Under the pieces are notes generated by a model. It searched no databases. It saw only the letters and a list, made by a program, of their open reading frames with translations, and was not told the origin of the DNA. From the NCBI GenBank assembly GCA_009667805.1, contig CM019065.1, forward strand, positions 149,890,101-149,954,100: 64,000 bases of DNA, in the 5' to 3' direction. How positions within the stretch are numbered: the first letter of the stretch is position 1; every line of letters begins with the position of its first letter. Shown piece by piece: positions 1 to 11,536 of the stretch. Origin of the DNA: Leptobrachium leishanense. Lineage: Eukaryota; Chordata; Amphibia; Anura; Megophryidae. Position numbers and translations under genes: made by a program.

Positions 1-470
1 TCTCAGATGCAGGTGAACCACTGCACCAGCTAACTCAGAAGGATGCAGTATGGGAGTGGACTGAGGTGCAGGAAGTGGCATTTCAGCAGATCAAATCCAA
101 AATCAGTAGTGTACCAGTACTTAAGTATTATAACCCAAATGAACCATTGGAACTACAATGTGATGCATCAGAGAAAGGGCTGGGAGCAGCACTGATGCAA
201 TGTAAACAACCAATAGCATATGCAAGCAGAGCACTGACGGAGACAGAGCAAGGTTATGCACAGATAGAGAAGGAGCTGTTAGCAGTCCTCTTTGGGATGG
301 TAAAATTTAATCAATTCACATTTGGTCAGACGGTAGCTGTACAATTGGACCATAAGCCCCTTGAAAGCATTATGAAGAAACCCTTACTAAAAGCTCCCAG
401 ACATCTTCAGTGTATGATATTACGGCTTCAGATGTATGATGCATGTATCAGATACTGCCTAGGAATGAGC
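1..470 (+). pseudogene. Ty3/gypsy RNase H-region fragment
   Basis: The + strand reading frame runs in from beyond the left edge and is open to about base 470. It contains the linker and start of an RNase H domain: a PVLKYYNPNEPLELQCDAS stretch (first catalytic Asp), then GLGAALMQ, IAYASRALTETEQGYAQIEKE and a VQLDHKPLE segment. This order is typical of Ty3/gypsy pol between reverse transcriptase and integrase. Similarity stops abruptly after MYDACIRYCLG and no integrase follows, so the copy is 3'-truncated. It is a different family from the full gypsy element at 44959-53386, whose RNase H reads differently. Confidence 0.85.
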
Positions 471-702
471 CAAACGCCCCCGTGTTCGGTTCGACTTCGA
501 ACAATTTCAGAAGTTCGAGTTCGAACTCAAACACGATCTGAACTCAGTGTAAGTCAATGGGACCCGAACGTTTCGATTTTTAGAGTGCCCTCCAAGAGGG
601 CATATATGCTAGATATTTGCCACAAAAGAAGGTGTATGGGGGTCCGGGTAGTGCCCTGGGGGACAGAAAACGAGGACAAAAAGTTTTTTAAAAAAAATAA
701 TT
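471..702. other. Unassigned repeat-like spacer
   Basis: No gene is supported. The stretch 485-530 holds inverted TTCGA-containing words (gttcgacttcgaac and its neighbours). The rest has no recognisable domain and ends in an A/T run just before the piggyBac-type TTAA. Confidence 0.4.
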
Positions 703-1859
703 TTAACCACTTCGCTGTGGAGGACGCACTCAGCGCGTCCTCCCGCAGGAAGGGTTGGCTGCGGAGGACGCGCTGAGCACGTCCTCTCATAGCAGCCAGC
801 AATCGGTCAGCAAGCGATCGCTGTGCCCCCCGGTGCGGGCTGACATCCTTGATGTTAGCCCGGCACTCCGGGACCGCCGCGGGCACAATAGATGTTTGTT
901 CTATCTATTTCAGGCGCCCCCGCGTTTGTGGAGGAGGAGCCTGAAAGGGGGGGAGGGGAGGTCCTTCGGACCTCTCTGCCTCCCGATTGCCCGGGGCCTG
1001 AGCTTAATGTCAGGCGCCGTTTCGAAGGGCACAGCCTGCCCTTCCAAACGATACCTGGTATTAATCCCATGGGGACGGATCACGATTCGGCGCCGAAAAG
1101 CGCCGGTTCGTGATCCTTTCCCGGAGCTGGCCGACATCTTGGATGTTGGCCAAGCCTCTGGGAACTCCCCCTGAGGACTGGCGTCATCGTGCATAGCACA
1201 ATGACGCCAGTCCTGGAGTTAACCCCTAACTGCCACCAATGGTGGAGATAGGGGGTTCATTGGAACCCCCTCTCTCCCGATCCGTGGAAGCTAGGAGTTA
1301 ATGTTTGATATCGTTGGACCGGCCAGAGCATGGCCTTTCCAACGATACCAAACATGACCATGAATTTTTTTTGTAAAAAAAATAATAAAAAATTAAAATA
1401 TATAAATAATAATAAAAAAAATAAACAAGTTTTTTTTATTTTTTATTTGTTTTGTTAATGCAGCAATATTGTTCCCATTTAATTTATAATGTGAACAATC
1501 ATGCTGCACTAACAATTTTTGTATGCGGTGCGTTTGTTAAATATAGCGAAATATTACCCAAAAAAAAATGTAACGAGTCCTCATTTCAAATTTTTTAACA
1601 AGCGCACCCCATAGAAAATATAACCGCAATTGCTCGCATGTTAAAATGTAAAAAAAAAAAAACACTTTACACATTGTAAATTATTGATAAGTCAAATTTT
1701 ATTGCATATTTTGTTTTAATATACAGACAGGACATAACGTATACATATAAAAATGACATATTATGAATCTGCCGAGTCTGCCAGAAAGAACGATATATAA
1801 TATGTCTGGGTCATATAATAAAATAAGGCTTCAAAACGCGGTTAAACATGATGAGCAAA

Positions 1860-3950
1860 GGGGGGCGTGGCTAGCGGCGGACGGGAGCAGACGCATGTTA
1901 GAGGAGCTCCGCTGTTTACCCTATACCGGGTCACAATTACAGTGTCTGAACCGTCCGATTTTGATCTGCTGAGGGCCCCCAGGACGAGTGGACTGTGGTG
2001 CTCACGGCGCCGCTGATTTCCGAGCGTTTTATCGCCCCCATCTGACTTCCTGGACCTTCGGGCCTGGTGCGGCCTAGTTGCGGCGGCCATCTTGTGGAGC
2101 CTGGGGTGTTTCCTGGAGGCCATATCGGACCTGATTCCTGGCTGGAGAGACTTTACTGTCGACTGAGCATGGGGAAGAAGTTGAAAACACTTCCACAGCG
2201 CAGGTTGGTGGACACCAGACAGGCGGACATTAGAGATTCACTGAATTATAGACGCTCTGCAACAGTTATACCCCCCTCTTCCCTCCTGCCCATGGGGTAT
2301 GACTCCTCTGAGGAGGAAGACTGCTCCTGGCACAACGGACGGGGGCCCGATTGGCCCGCCGAGACGTCCCGGGACAAGAATCCAATGACTATGAGTGCCG
2401 CTGCACGCAAGAGAGCGCAGAAAAAGAGGAAAAAGGCCTTGGCAGCGGAGTTACCTGAGGCCACGGCTACGGAGCCCTCCGCAGGTGGCTCAGAGGCTGA
2501 TACGCTAATGTCGGATGCAGAGGACCTGACACGACGGATGGACGGCCCGCAACAAGAGGGAGCCCTACAACCGCAGCGGATATCGGATACCCCAGGGGAG
2601 ACTGGCTCTCTATTGGGTGCAGCAACGCCTCCAAGCTCTGCCGGGACCCCTGCGGCTGCCCCAGATGACATGCGCCCCACTACGATGCAGGACTATAGAA
2701 ACTTCATAGCGGAGATCAAATCAATATGGCTGACCGAATTATCTAACGTGCGCTCTGAGGTAAAGGAGGTGCGCTCACAGATGGTGGCGGTTCAGGCTCA
2801 GAATGTGGAGTTGGCAGAAGAACAGACGGTATTGTCGGCACAGGTGACTGCTCTCAGGTCTCAGGTGGAGGTTTTGACACGCTCAGTGGAGGCTCTGGAG
2901 TCCCGGCACCGTCGGCGTAATGTCCGTGTCCGGGGAGTTCCCGAGTCGGTTACTCCAGCGGACTTACTCTCGTACACTAATAGTCTGGCACGCCAGGTTT
3001 TGGAGGATCCGCCTGACACCCCGGAGGTGTTTAGCACGGTTTACCGCATTCGCAAGGCTGCTGAGGCCCCACGGGATGCCCCGAGAGATGTGATCGCGGT
3101 TACAGCAGATGTGGCAGCCAAAACACGGATCATGACAGCGCCGGGGGCGCGAGCTGATGTCCTATTCGATGGAGTAACCCTGAAATTATTTCACGACCTG
3201 CCCTTCGCAACGCTGATGGCGCGCCGCAGATATCGCGAGGTGACAACTTTCCTCAGGCATAAAGGGGTCCGGTACCACTGGGGTCCAGCCGGCTCATTAG
3301 TGGTTACCCATAACAAAATGTCGTATGTAATCTCGGACCCGGCCGAGGCCTGGCCTGTTTTACTGGGGGCAGGTTTTGCGCCGGATGGTGCGCTCGTCTC
3401 CCCGGGCTGAGAACTTAGGTGATGGGAATCTCTGACTTGTTTGCACAACACCTTTACGAGAAGCCGCCTCTTTTTCAATGCGTTCTTTTTAGTTCATGGT
3501 TTTGCATTTTGACTCATGTTTCGTTGTTTATCTGATGTCTTTTTCTACTCGGAATGTTATAGGAAGACCCCCTCTCTTTCTCTGTTGTTTTTTAATTTTT
3601 ATTTTTATATAGTTTGAGGAGCTATTTAGATGGATTCGGGGATTGTGTTGTGAGCCCCTTTGATAACCCCCCCCCTCCCTCATTGCCTGTATTGCTGTAT
3701 GGGATTTTGGAAGTGTCTTATGCTCCCCTTTTCCCTTTAGGTTTCAGGCCTTTCCCCCCCCCCTATGATGGCATTTCCTTTGGCGCCTGCAGATGTTTCA
3801 ATACGCCTCTTTATTTATTTTTTATTTCTTATCTATATAATGCTTTACGACAGTTGATATCACAGCCCTGTGTGGCTGCTTTCTTGTTGGTCGACATGTG
3901 GCCCTATTTGAAATTTCTAAATAAAGAATTTAAAAAAAAAAAAAAAAAAA
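1860..3950 (+). mobile_element. L1/Tx1-like retrotransposon carrying only ORF1 (HAL1-like)
   Basis: The insertion starts with a G-rich 5' leader (gggggcgtggctagcggcgg) and ends with AATAAA and a poly-A run (about 3932-3950). The target duplication catgatgagcaaa occurs at 1847-1859 and 3951-3963, and comparison with the two uninterrupted piggyBac MITE copies confirms the empty site. A single ORF1 occupies 2169-3410 and about 540 bp of 3' region follows. No endonuclease or reverse transcriptase coding is seen in any frame. The element therefore moved by target-primed reverse transcription using enzymes from elsewhere, or lost ORF2 in its source copy. Confidence 0.85.
2169..3410 (+). CDS. L1-type ORF1 protein (RNA-binding chaperone), intact
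   Basis: The protein has 413 residues if started at the ATG at 2169 (MGKKLKTLPQRRL); an upstream in-frame ATG at 2067 would add 34 residues in the leader. Layout: a basic, low-complexity N-terminus with a KRAQKKRKKAL patch near residue 80; a coiled coil around residues 180-280 (heptads such as VRSQMVAVQAQNVELAEEQ and LRSQVEVLTRSVEALESRH); an RRM-like domain beginning RRRNVRVRGVPESV; and a C-terminal domain containing MARRRYREVTTFLR and YHWGP. This is the trimeric nucleic-acid-binding ORF1p of L1/Tx1-clade elements. The frame has no stop, which implies recent activity or selection in the source. No ORF2 follows. Confidence 0.88.
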   Translation: MGKKLKTLPQRRLVDTRQADIRDSLNYRRSATVIPPSSLLPMGYDSSEEEDCSWHNGRGPDWPAETSRDKNPMTMSAAARKRAQKKRKKALAAELPEATATEPSAGGSEADTLMSDAEDLTRRMDGPQQEGALQPQRISDTPGETGSLLGAATPPSSAGTPAAAPDDMRPTTMQDYRNFIAEIKSIWLTELSNVRSEVKEVRSQMVAVQAQNVELAEEQTVLSAQVTALRSQVEVLTRSVEALESRHRRRNVRVRGVPESVTPADLLSYTNSLARQVLEDPPDTPEVFSTVYRIRKAAEAPRDAPRDVIAVTADVAAKTRIMTAPGARADVLFDGVTLKLFHDLPFATLMARRRYREVTTFLRHKGVRYHWGPAGSLVVTHNKMSYVISDPAEAWPVLLGAGFAPDGALVSPG

Positions 3951-4021
3951 CATGATGAGCAAAACCGGTAAAAATGACCTCAGCACACAGGCGGGAAATG
4001 CCTCAGCAGCGAAAGGGTTAA

Positions 4022-4680
4022 AGGAACAGTGAGTTTTCCATGAAATAAAGGTTAAGAATAAAAACAAAAAATTACTTCAAATGCCTAGGAGGTCCCCATA
4101 ACCTGACCGTGAAGTGGCGGATTTGTAGGATGTATAGAAACACTTAAAAACAAAAAAATTACATTTCAAATGACGGTAAATGGTTTTCCTTTAATCTATT
4201 CATAAACAACTGCTTGGGGCGGCAGTCTGTATGAAAAGAGGAGACATTTTAGGACATGCAGAACAAGTTTAGTGATTTTTTTGGGCTAAATTATGGTGAA
4301 ACTTATGCAGGCTTTGGATGAAAGTAACAATAGGTGCTTTAAAATTGGGCCTTTAGTGTTGCAACAGTGCCGTCACACCGTAACCCCTCTGTGGTATTGT
4401 GGAAAAGTGCAGGGTTGGAATGTTAAAATGATATGAATCTGGTACAGGCGTCAGTGCACCCAAATATTTTGCCTTTGGTGGCAGCAAGTACCTTCACACC
4501 GTAAGCCCTCTGTGGTATTGTGGTCCAATATTAAAATGATATGAATCTGTTATAGGCGTCAGTGGCAGTGCACCCAAATATTGTGCCTTTTGTGGCAGCA
4601 AATGCCTTCACACCGTAACCCCTTTATGTTATTGTGGAAAAGTGCAGTGGTGGAGGTTTTGGGAATGCAGAAAAGATCCC
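4022..4680. repeat. Subterminal region of a hAT element with about 120-bp tandem units
   Basis: Between about 4340 and 4630 a unit containing cacaccgtaacccctctgtgg, attgtggaaaagtgcag and gatatgaatctg repeats roughly three times at about 115-120 bp spacing, with drift between copies. It lies directly beyond the C-terminal end of the hAT transposase, so it is best read as subterminal repeats of that element. The exact terminus was not found. Bases 4022-4340 show no gene. Confidence 0.5.
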
Positions 4681-7600
4681 TGATCTATTCAGTTACGTCA
4701 GCATCAGGGGATTGATAGCTGCTGGTCCAGGATTGATTAATTTTTATAAATGTCAGCCGGTCTACAGAGTCGTTGGACAGATGCACTCTTTTGTCTGTGA
4801 CAAAATTCCCAGCGGCACTGAATGTCCTTTCAGAAAGCACGCTGGATGAAGGGCAACCTAGTAGCTGCATAGCATATTGGCTACGTTCTGGTTAGTGTTC
4901 CAATCTCAACACCCAGTAAGCCAGTGGATCATCTGCTGTAAAGGTATCCAGGTCTGCCCTTGCCCCTAGGTAGTCCTGCACCATACGGTGAAGACGCTGG
5001 CAATGGGTGCCTACATTTGACGTCCATGGGCGTGGTGGACTAAAAATTTTTTAAAAAGGCATCAGTCAAGCTGCCCCGGCCTTCACCGCTCTTCCTCTGA
5101 TCATCCGCAGCCTCAGAAGCACTTGTGTCAGCACTTGGTAATCTACCAGTGCCTGGAAAGGTGTTACACAAGTGTCGCTTTAGAGCGTCCTCAAGTTTTT
5201 TTCATCCTGTGCTCCCTCTGTGCGGGCAGGATGAGCTCTGCAACTTTACCCTTGTATCGTGGATCAAGAAGGCTTGCCAACCAGTAATGATCCCTCTCCT
5301 TGATAGCACGAATCCTGGGGTCCTTTAGCAGGCTTTGCAGGATAAGGGAGCCCATGCAGCTTAGGTTGGAGGTGGCATTAGCTTCCGAGTCTTCTTGGTC
5401 AATGAGGATGAGCCCATCGTGCACTTCCTCCTCCCAGCCACGTACTAGTCCTAGGGTTTCTGGGCACACAAAACCCTCCCTTGAGGAATCCCCACCTTCA
5501 ATGCCCCCACTACATAAATATTCCTCCTCCTCCTCATCCTCCTCTTGTCTGATCTGAGGACCCGCAGGAATGCTGTCTGCATAAAGACTGGGGCCTTGAC
5601 AGCTAGGGAAGGCCTCCTCTTCCTCCCGGTGCTCTGCCTCTAGTGCCACATCTATAATTCCCCGCAGAGTGCGCTCCAGCAGAAACACTAAAGGAATTGT
5701 GTCACTGATGCATGCACTGTCCCTGCTCACCATCCTCATTGCCTCAAATGGTGACAGTACAGTGCATGCATCCTTGATCATCAGCCACTGAGGGGGGGAA
5801 ACAAGTTGACCTGAACCTGTCCTTGTGCCATACTCACACAGGGACTCATTGATTGCCCTCTGCTGCTTGTGCAGATTCTGCAGCATTGCCAATGTCGAGC
5901 TCCACCTGGTTTGCATGTCACAGATCAGGCGGTTTGTAGGAAGGTGGAATTCTCTTTGAATTTCTGCCTGGGGAACACGTGCTGGGAATGACCATCTGAA
6001 GTGCCTGCAGACTTTTCTGGCCTGGCTGAGAAGCTCTGCCAGCCCTGGGTACCTGGTTAGGAAACGCTGTACCACTAGATTTAGGACATGGTACATGCGT
6101 CAATTTACCCTTGCGTAGGGCAGAGAGAAGGTTGCTGCCATTATCACAGACGACCATTCCCAGCTGAAGCTGGCATGGTGTTAACCATCTCTGCGCCTGC
6201 CCCTGCAGAGCTAACAGAATTTCTGGCCCGGTGTGGCTCCTGTCCCCTAAACAAACCAGCTCAAGCACAGTATGGCATCTTTTTGCTTGAGCCATTGCAT
6301 AGCCCCTGCCACACGTCGGTTTAACTGCCACGTCGCCAGAGACATTGGAGGAGGAGGAGGAGTAAGAGGTGGTGGAGCAGACAGACCTCATATAACAGCT
6401 TTCTGGAGGTGTGGTAGATGAGCAAGCTCCAGCACAGAGCCCCGTCCTGGATCCCTCCCAGCTGCAAGCAGAGTTACCCAGTGTGCCGTGAAGGAAATGT
6501 AATGGCCCTGTCCATGCTTGCTGGACCAGGTGTCTAAAGTAATGTGCACCTTGCTGCTGACTGCCTTTCCCAATGACTCCATAACATTGTCTTCCACATG
6601 CTGGTATAGTGCTGGAATGGCCTTCCGTGAAAAGAAATGGCGTTTTGGAACCTGACACTGTGGTACAGCACATTCGCCAAATTCATGGAAGTAAGCAGAG
6701 TCCACCAGCTGGAAAGGCAGCAGCTGTAATGCGAGTAATTTTGCTAAGCTGGCATTTAGACGCTGTGCTTGGGGATGGTTGGGACTATATTTTTTCTTAC
6801 GCTGCAGCAGCTGGGGCAACGTAATCTGACTGTAAATCTTCAGCTGATGGGATGCTGTCACATTCTGAGGAAGGACCTGGTACACCCATTACTGTAGCAT
6901 CATCCCTGTCAGTGGAGGTTGTAGGCAATGACATGGCAGGACATATAATGGGGGTAGAGACAGATGAGGAGGAGGAGGACCTATGCAAAGTGTTGTGCCA
7001 ACAGGATGCATGCTAGGTGGTCATATGTCGCCTCATGCACGTGGTACCCAAGTGTGGGATGTCTTTCCCACGCTTGATCCTCGTCTGACATAGATTACAA
7101 ATAGCAACGGTGCGGTCTGCTGCACCTTTCTTAAGAACTCCCAGACAGCAGACTTCCTGTACATGTGCTTTGAGACAACAGCACTCTGCACCTGAGCAGC
7201 TGTGACTTCTGATGCCTTGGACTGGCTACGGTTGCTCATTAGAGGACGTTGTGCCTCGTGTTTGTTGTGCCTCCTCCTCACTTGACTTCTCTGTTCGATC
7301 AGGCACCCAGGTGGAGTCAGTGACCTCATCATCATCATCACCCCCTATCTCCTCATCACTGGAGCAAACTTGGCAGTATGCTGCAGCTGCTGGGGCAACA
7401 AGAGTGCCTATTATTTGTGTGTCACTGGCACCCCCTCCCTCTAGGTTGATTTATACTCCCTTCCTCAACCTCAGAGATTGAATCAGAGCACTGTAGTTGC
7501 TGCGCATCCTCAAGCAGCACGTCACTGTCATTGTAGTCAAACAATTCAGCTGACGTGTATGTTGGTGAGGCTACGGCAGGAGTAGCTGTGGACATGGAGG

Positions 7601-7706
7601 CTGCATTAGAGGCTTTGGCAGCTGAGGTAGACTGTAAACCGCTACAAGCCTGGCTGGCAGAGGACTCGGAGGCTGAGGATGGCCTGGTTAGCCAATCCTG
7701 CAAATC

Positions 7707-8935
7707 AAACAAAGAATGGTGCAGCGCCACACAACATGCATCCACCACCAGGGTGCCCAGATAGCCAATCTCAGGATATAGTGGTTTCCCCTATACCATT
7801 ACACACAATAATGAGATAAATAACCTGGATCGGCGCAAAATAGTGCTTTCTGGGGTCCTGGAATCTTGCGTAGATATGTATGAAAGAAGGAGACAAATAA
7901 TAGTGCAACACTGATATATACAAATTGCTTATAAGTGTATATGAGATATATCCCACTCACAAATATAGAGCCGTAACACTGGCTCTAAGTGGGTCCAGGC
8001 ATGTGGGTGATTATCTTCAATTTCTTAGGTGACCCCCACCTTACAGCAACTTTTCTATCCAGAATTTTATGCAGTGGAGAGAAAAGGAGATTTCCTTGTG
8101 TAGATCCACAAACAAAGTTCACAATATTGTGTGCAGTTGGAATGGTACTCACATTTTAAGGAGCTCACATAGCTCGTGGATGTACGCCCACGGGTTTTTT
8201 TTGGGATGGGAAAAACCCAAAGGAAAAAACCACCAGTGATCCAGGAAACAGCACCAAAAATCCGGAAAACAGCAAGCAGGAAACGGGATTGAAGGTAGAA
8301 AATAAAATTTATTTAAAATGGAATTAAAATAACCACCAGAACGCGTTTCGCCGCATCAAGTAGCGGCTTCCAGCTGATGAAGCCGCTACTTGATGCGGCG
8401 AAACGCGTTCTGGTGGTTATTTTAATTCCATTTTAAATAAATTTTATTTTCTACCTTCAATCCCGTTTCCTGCTTGCTGTTTTCCGGATTTTTGGTGCTG
8501 TTTCCTGGATCACTGGTGTTTTTTTCCTTTGGGTTTTTCCCATCCCAAAAAAAACCCGTGGGCGTACATCCACGAGCTATGTGAGCTCCTTAAAATGTGA
8601 GTACCATTCCAACTGCACACAATATTGTGAACTTTGTTTGTGGATCTACACAAGGAAATCTCCTTTTCTCTCCACTGCATAAAATTCTGGATAGAAAAGT
8701 TGCTGTAAGGTGGGGGTCACCTAAGAAATTGAAGATAATCACCCACATGCCTGGACCCACTTAGAGCCAGTGTTACGGCTCTATATTTGTGAGTGGGATA
8801 TATCTCATATACACTTATAAGCAATTTGTATATATCAGTGTTGCACTATTATTTGTCTCCTTCTTTCATACATATCTACGCAAGATTCCAGGACCCCAGA
8901 AAGCACTATTTTGCGCCGATCCAGGTTATTTATCT
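7707..8935. mobile_element. Penelope-like foldback: two inverted pLTRs around a hammerhead
   Basis: Two arms of about 558 bp (7813-8370 and 8379-8936) are near-perfect inverted copies separated by 8 bp. An extra 106 bp (7707-7812) lies outside the left arm only. The 14-bp sequence caatcctgcaaatc flanks the insertion at 7693-7706 and 8936-8949, as expected for a retrotransposition target duplication. Removing the insert restores the hAT reading frame (..LQDWL..). No protein is encoded. Assignment to Penelope rests on the hammerhead at the centre and on the matching design of the GIY-YIG-bearing element at 60558-63499. Confidence 0.75.
8370..8413 (+). ncRNA. Type I hammerhead ribozyme, complete core, palindromic stem III
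   Basis: Stem I pairs 8370-8373 (CCAG) with 8410-8413 (CUGG). The core CUGAUGA is at 8374-8380. Stem II pairs 8382-8386 with 8395-8399 around an 8-nt loop. GAAA is at 8400-8403. Stem III is the self-complementary ACGCGU at 8403-8408 and the predicted cleavage is after U8409. All invariant core bases are present. A stem III this short implies activity as a dimer, as reported for hammerheads of Penelope-like elements. The opposite arm of the foldback lacks the CUGAUGA because the inversion junction falls within it. Confidence 0.8.
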
Positions 8936-9121
8936 CAATCCTGCAAATCCTCTGTTGCTGCAGCATAAGATGGCCAGCACCAGTTAGAAAGGACAAGTGT
9001 GCCCCTGTAGAGGATGCACCACGTCCACGACGACCAGGGGCACTGCCTTCCGACACAGAGGCTGCTTACCCTCTTATCTGTGTCTGGGAGCATCTGCCTG
9101 TCCTTTTTGGTTTTTCTGACA

Positions 9122-9870
9122 TGGTGACGAGTGATATATAGATTAAAGATATACAGAACTCTGATTCAACTCTGATTCAACTCTGGTATAAAGATTGGAG
9201 ATATGCAGAACTCTGATATAAGTCAGCGATTTTACTGATATTTTCCCTGCAAGGCTGCCAATGTCCTCTACTCTCTGATTCACTTCCTCTCCTGCAGGCT
9301 GCAACACCCTGATAGCTGGCAACAGTCAGATTCAACTCTCAATAGATAAACAGATGAACTCTGATTAAACGGTGTTATTGTATGGTATCTAGAATTAGAT
9401 CAAAGATATACAGATTTTCCAGAGCAATGCTATAAATCCGTGATACACACTGTCCCTGATAGCCTGGCTGTGCCAAAACAGATTCAAATTTGCTGAACTG
9501 TGGTAGAACTCACTGATACACACTGTCCCTGATAGCCTGGCAGTGCCAAGACAGATTCAAAATCCCCAGACATCTCCTACACCTCACTGATACACACTGT
9601 CCCTGATAATCTGTGTTGGCACTGCCAGGCTATCAGGGACAGTGTGTGTCAGTGAGTTGTAGGAGATTTCTGGGAATTAGAATCTGTGTTGGCACTGCCA
9701 GGCTCTAATTCCCAGAAATCTCCTACAACTCACTGAAACACACTGTCCCTGATAGAATCTGTCTTGGCACTGCCAGGCTAATTCCCAGAAATCTCCTACA
9801 ACTCACTGAAACACACTGTCCCTGATAGAATCTGTGTTGGCACTGCCAGGCTATCAGGGACAGTGTGTTT
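9122..9870. repeat. hAT subterminal region with direct and inverted tandem units
   Basis: From about 9440 to 9870 a unit built from cactgatacacactgtccctgatagc, ggcactgccaggct, gattc and aatctcctacaactcactg recurs about eight times. Some units are direct and others inverted (for example near 9613-9650 and 9838-9875), so long hairpins can form. The tract lies upstream of the hAT transposase start and is probably the other subterminal region. Bases 9122-9440 are AT-biased with no gene. Confidence 0.5.
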
Positions 9871-9879
9871 CAGTGAGTT

Positions 9880-10232
<353 letters not shown>

Positions 10233-10346
10233 GGTTATTGCCTAAACCTTAACACAAAATACAGGGGAATACACAGTGCCATCCATGCACTACATCACAG
10301 TATGTACATTCAAATTGGAGGAAGGGTTTAGGAATTACAGCTCTTA

Positions 10347-10795
10347 GGCTAGGGTCAGACGAGCGTAGTGTTCACGTCCGTGATTGCGCCTAAAAGTACG
10401 TCCGTGATAGCATGAAAGGAAGCCCATTGGAGCCTGACACATGAAGTACGTCCGCACTGAACTGCGGACGCATGACGGACGCTGCAAACGGACGCAGGTT
10501 AGGCAAGAACGTAATACTGCTAGAACGGACGTGCGGAGTGCGCCACGTCCACAACGTCTGCATAGCTTTGTGTGTGAGTGATGGACCATGGTCAGACGGA
10601 CTGCATTTATACGTCCAGCATTTTTGACGGACAGAATGTTTTTTCATTGTAATTTATTTTTCCCTCCTACATCCGTCAAAAAATAACTTCAGTGAAAAAA
10701 CGGACTGTGTGACCACTACTGCGTCATCCGTACTGACGATGTCCGTACTGCACGGACGTACAGTCCGTAGAAATCACGCTCGTCTGACCCTAGCC
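10347..10795. mobile_element. PIF/Harbinger-type MITE, copy a
   Basis: The element has inverted ends GGCTAGGGTCAGACGAGCG flanked by the 3-bp duplication TTA (10344-10346 and 10796-10798). Excising it joins the two Tc1-A pieces exactly as in the uninterrupted copy at 58630-58680. The interior is rich in CpG and in repeated acgtccg/cggacg words and encodes nothing. Nine relatives, full or partial, lie in this window. Confidence 0.8.
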
Positions 10796-11536
10796 TTAAG
10801 AGTAGCCATTCCCCCTTTAAGGGACCAACAGTAATTGGACAATGGAATCAAAAGCTGTTTCATGGCCAGGTGTCTGCTACTCTTTTGGTATTTCTTCATC
10901 AGTTAAGCAGGTAAAAGGTCTGGAGTTGATTCTAAGTGTGGTATTTGCATTTGAAATCTATTGCTGTGAACCTAGATCATGCGTTCAAAGGAGCTGTCCA
11001 TGCAAGTGAAACAGGGTAAGGCTTCAAAAACAGAACAAATCAATCAGAGAGATAGCAGCAACATTAGGAGTAGCCAAATCAACCGTTTGGTACATTCTGA
11101 GGAAAGAAGAACATACTGGTGATCTCAGCAACATAAAAAGGCCTGGACGGCCACGGAACACAAATAGTGGTGGATGATCGCATGATACTCTCTATTAGGG
11201 ATGCACCAATACTAGTATTTGTATCGGTGCCGATACTGTCGTTTGCACGATACATTCCCCCGTTCCCGGAAGCCAGCGCTGAGCCGGCTTGCCGGTATCC
11301 GCAGGGCTGGGGAAACTGGCTGCATGCATTAAAAGCACTTGGCCAGCGTTCCCCTCCGGCAGGCCACAATATTGAACCAGCGGAGCGTCCGGTCGCAGGG
11401 CTGTGACGCGGCCTCCAGGCGCCTCTGTGACGCTGCCCCTCGCACGGGTGGCGGCTGTTGGGCTGAGTGGATGGCAGAGGAAACCGAGCGGTAACGGGGA
11501 GCGAAGCAGAGACCCAGATAGCGAACGCCAGCCACC

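Larger units (their letters stand above)
703..4021 (+). mobile_element. piggyBac-type MITE, copy 1, split by an L1 insertion
   Basis: The element is bounded by TTAA at 703-706 and 4018-4021. The left end reads TTAACCACTTCGCTG and the right end is the inverse of TTAACCCTTTCGCTGCTGAGG. TTAA target duplication with CC-starting inverted ends is the piggyBac signature. No transposase is encoded. Shared internal blocks (GC-rich inverted repeats, then an A/T-rich part with gcagcaatattgttcccat) recur in the copies at 18141-18947 and 26529-27793, and a reversed partial copy lies at 36794. Bases 1860-3950 are a later L1-type insertion; the sequence on either side of it is contiguous in the other copies. 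Confidence 0.8.
4685..9121 (-). pseudogene. hAT transposase (BED finger, Ac/ZBED type), decayed and interrupted
   Basis: Read on the minus strand from right to left. A low-complexity N-terminus (about 9056-8950, then 7748-7422) is followed by a BED zinc finger (about 7130-7020) with the Cys pair in AICNLCQTRIKRG and His residues in HLGTTCMRRHM. Next comes the catalytic region, with LDTWSSKHGQGHYISFTAHW near 6500, then MQTRWSSTLAMLQNL near 5900, an acidic EEEEEYL tract near 5520, and the hATC dimerisation domain (SVLSERTFSAAGNFVTDKR) near 4830-4690. The frame shifts at least four times between 7750 and 4680, so it is inactive. Bases 7707-8935 are a Penelope-type insertion in the N-terminal part. 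Confidence 0.85.

Noticed and set aside
755..1194. Overlapping open frames in the GC-rich part of the first piggyBac MITE
   Set aside because: They are shadows of palindromic non-coding MITE sequence shared with copies 2 and 3 where frames differ.
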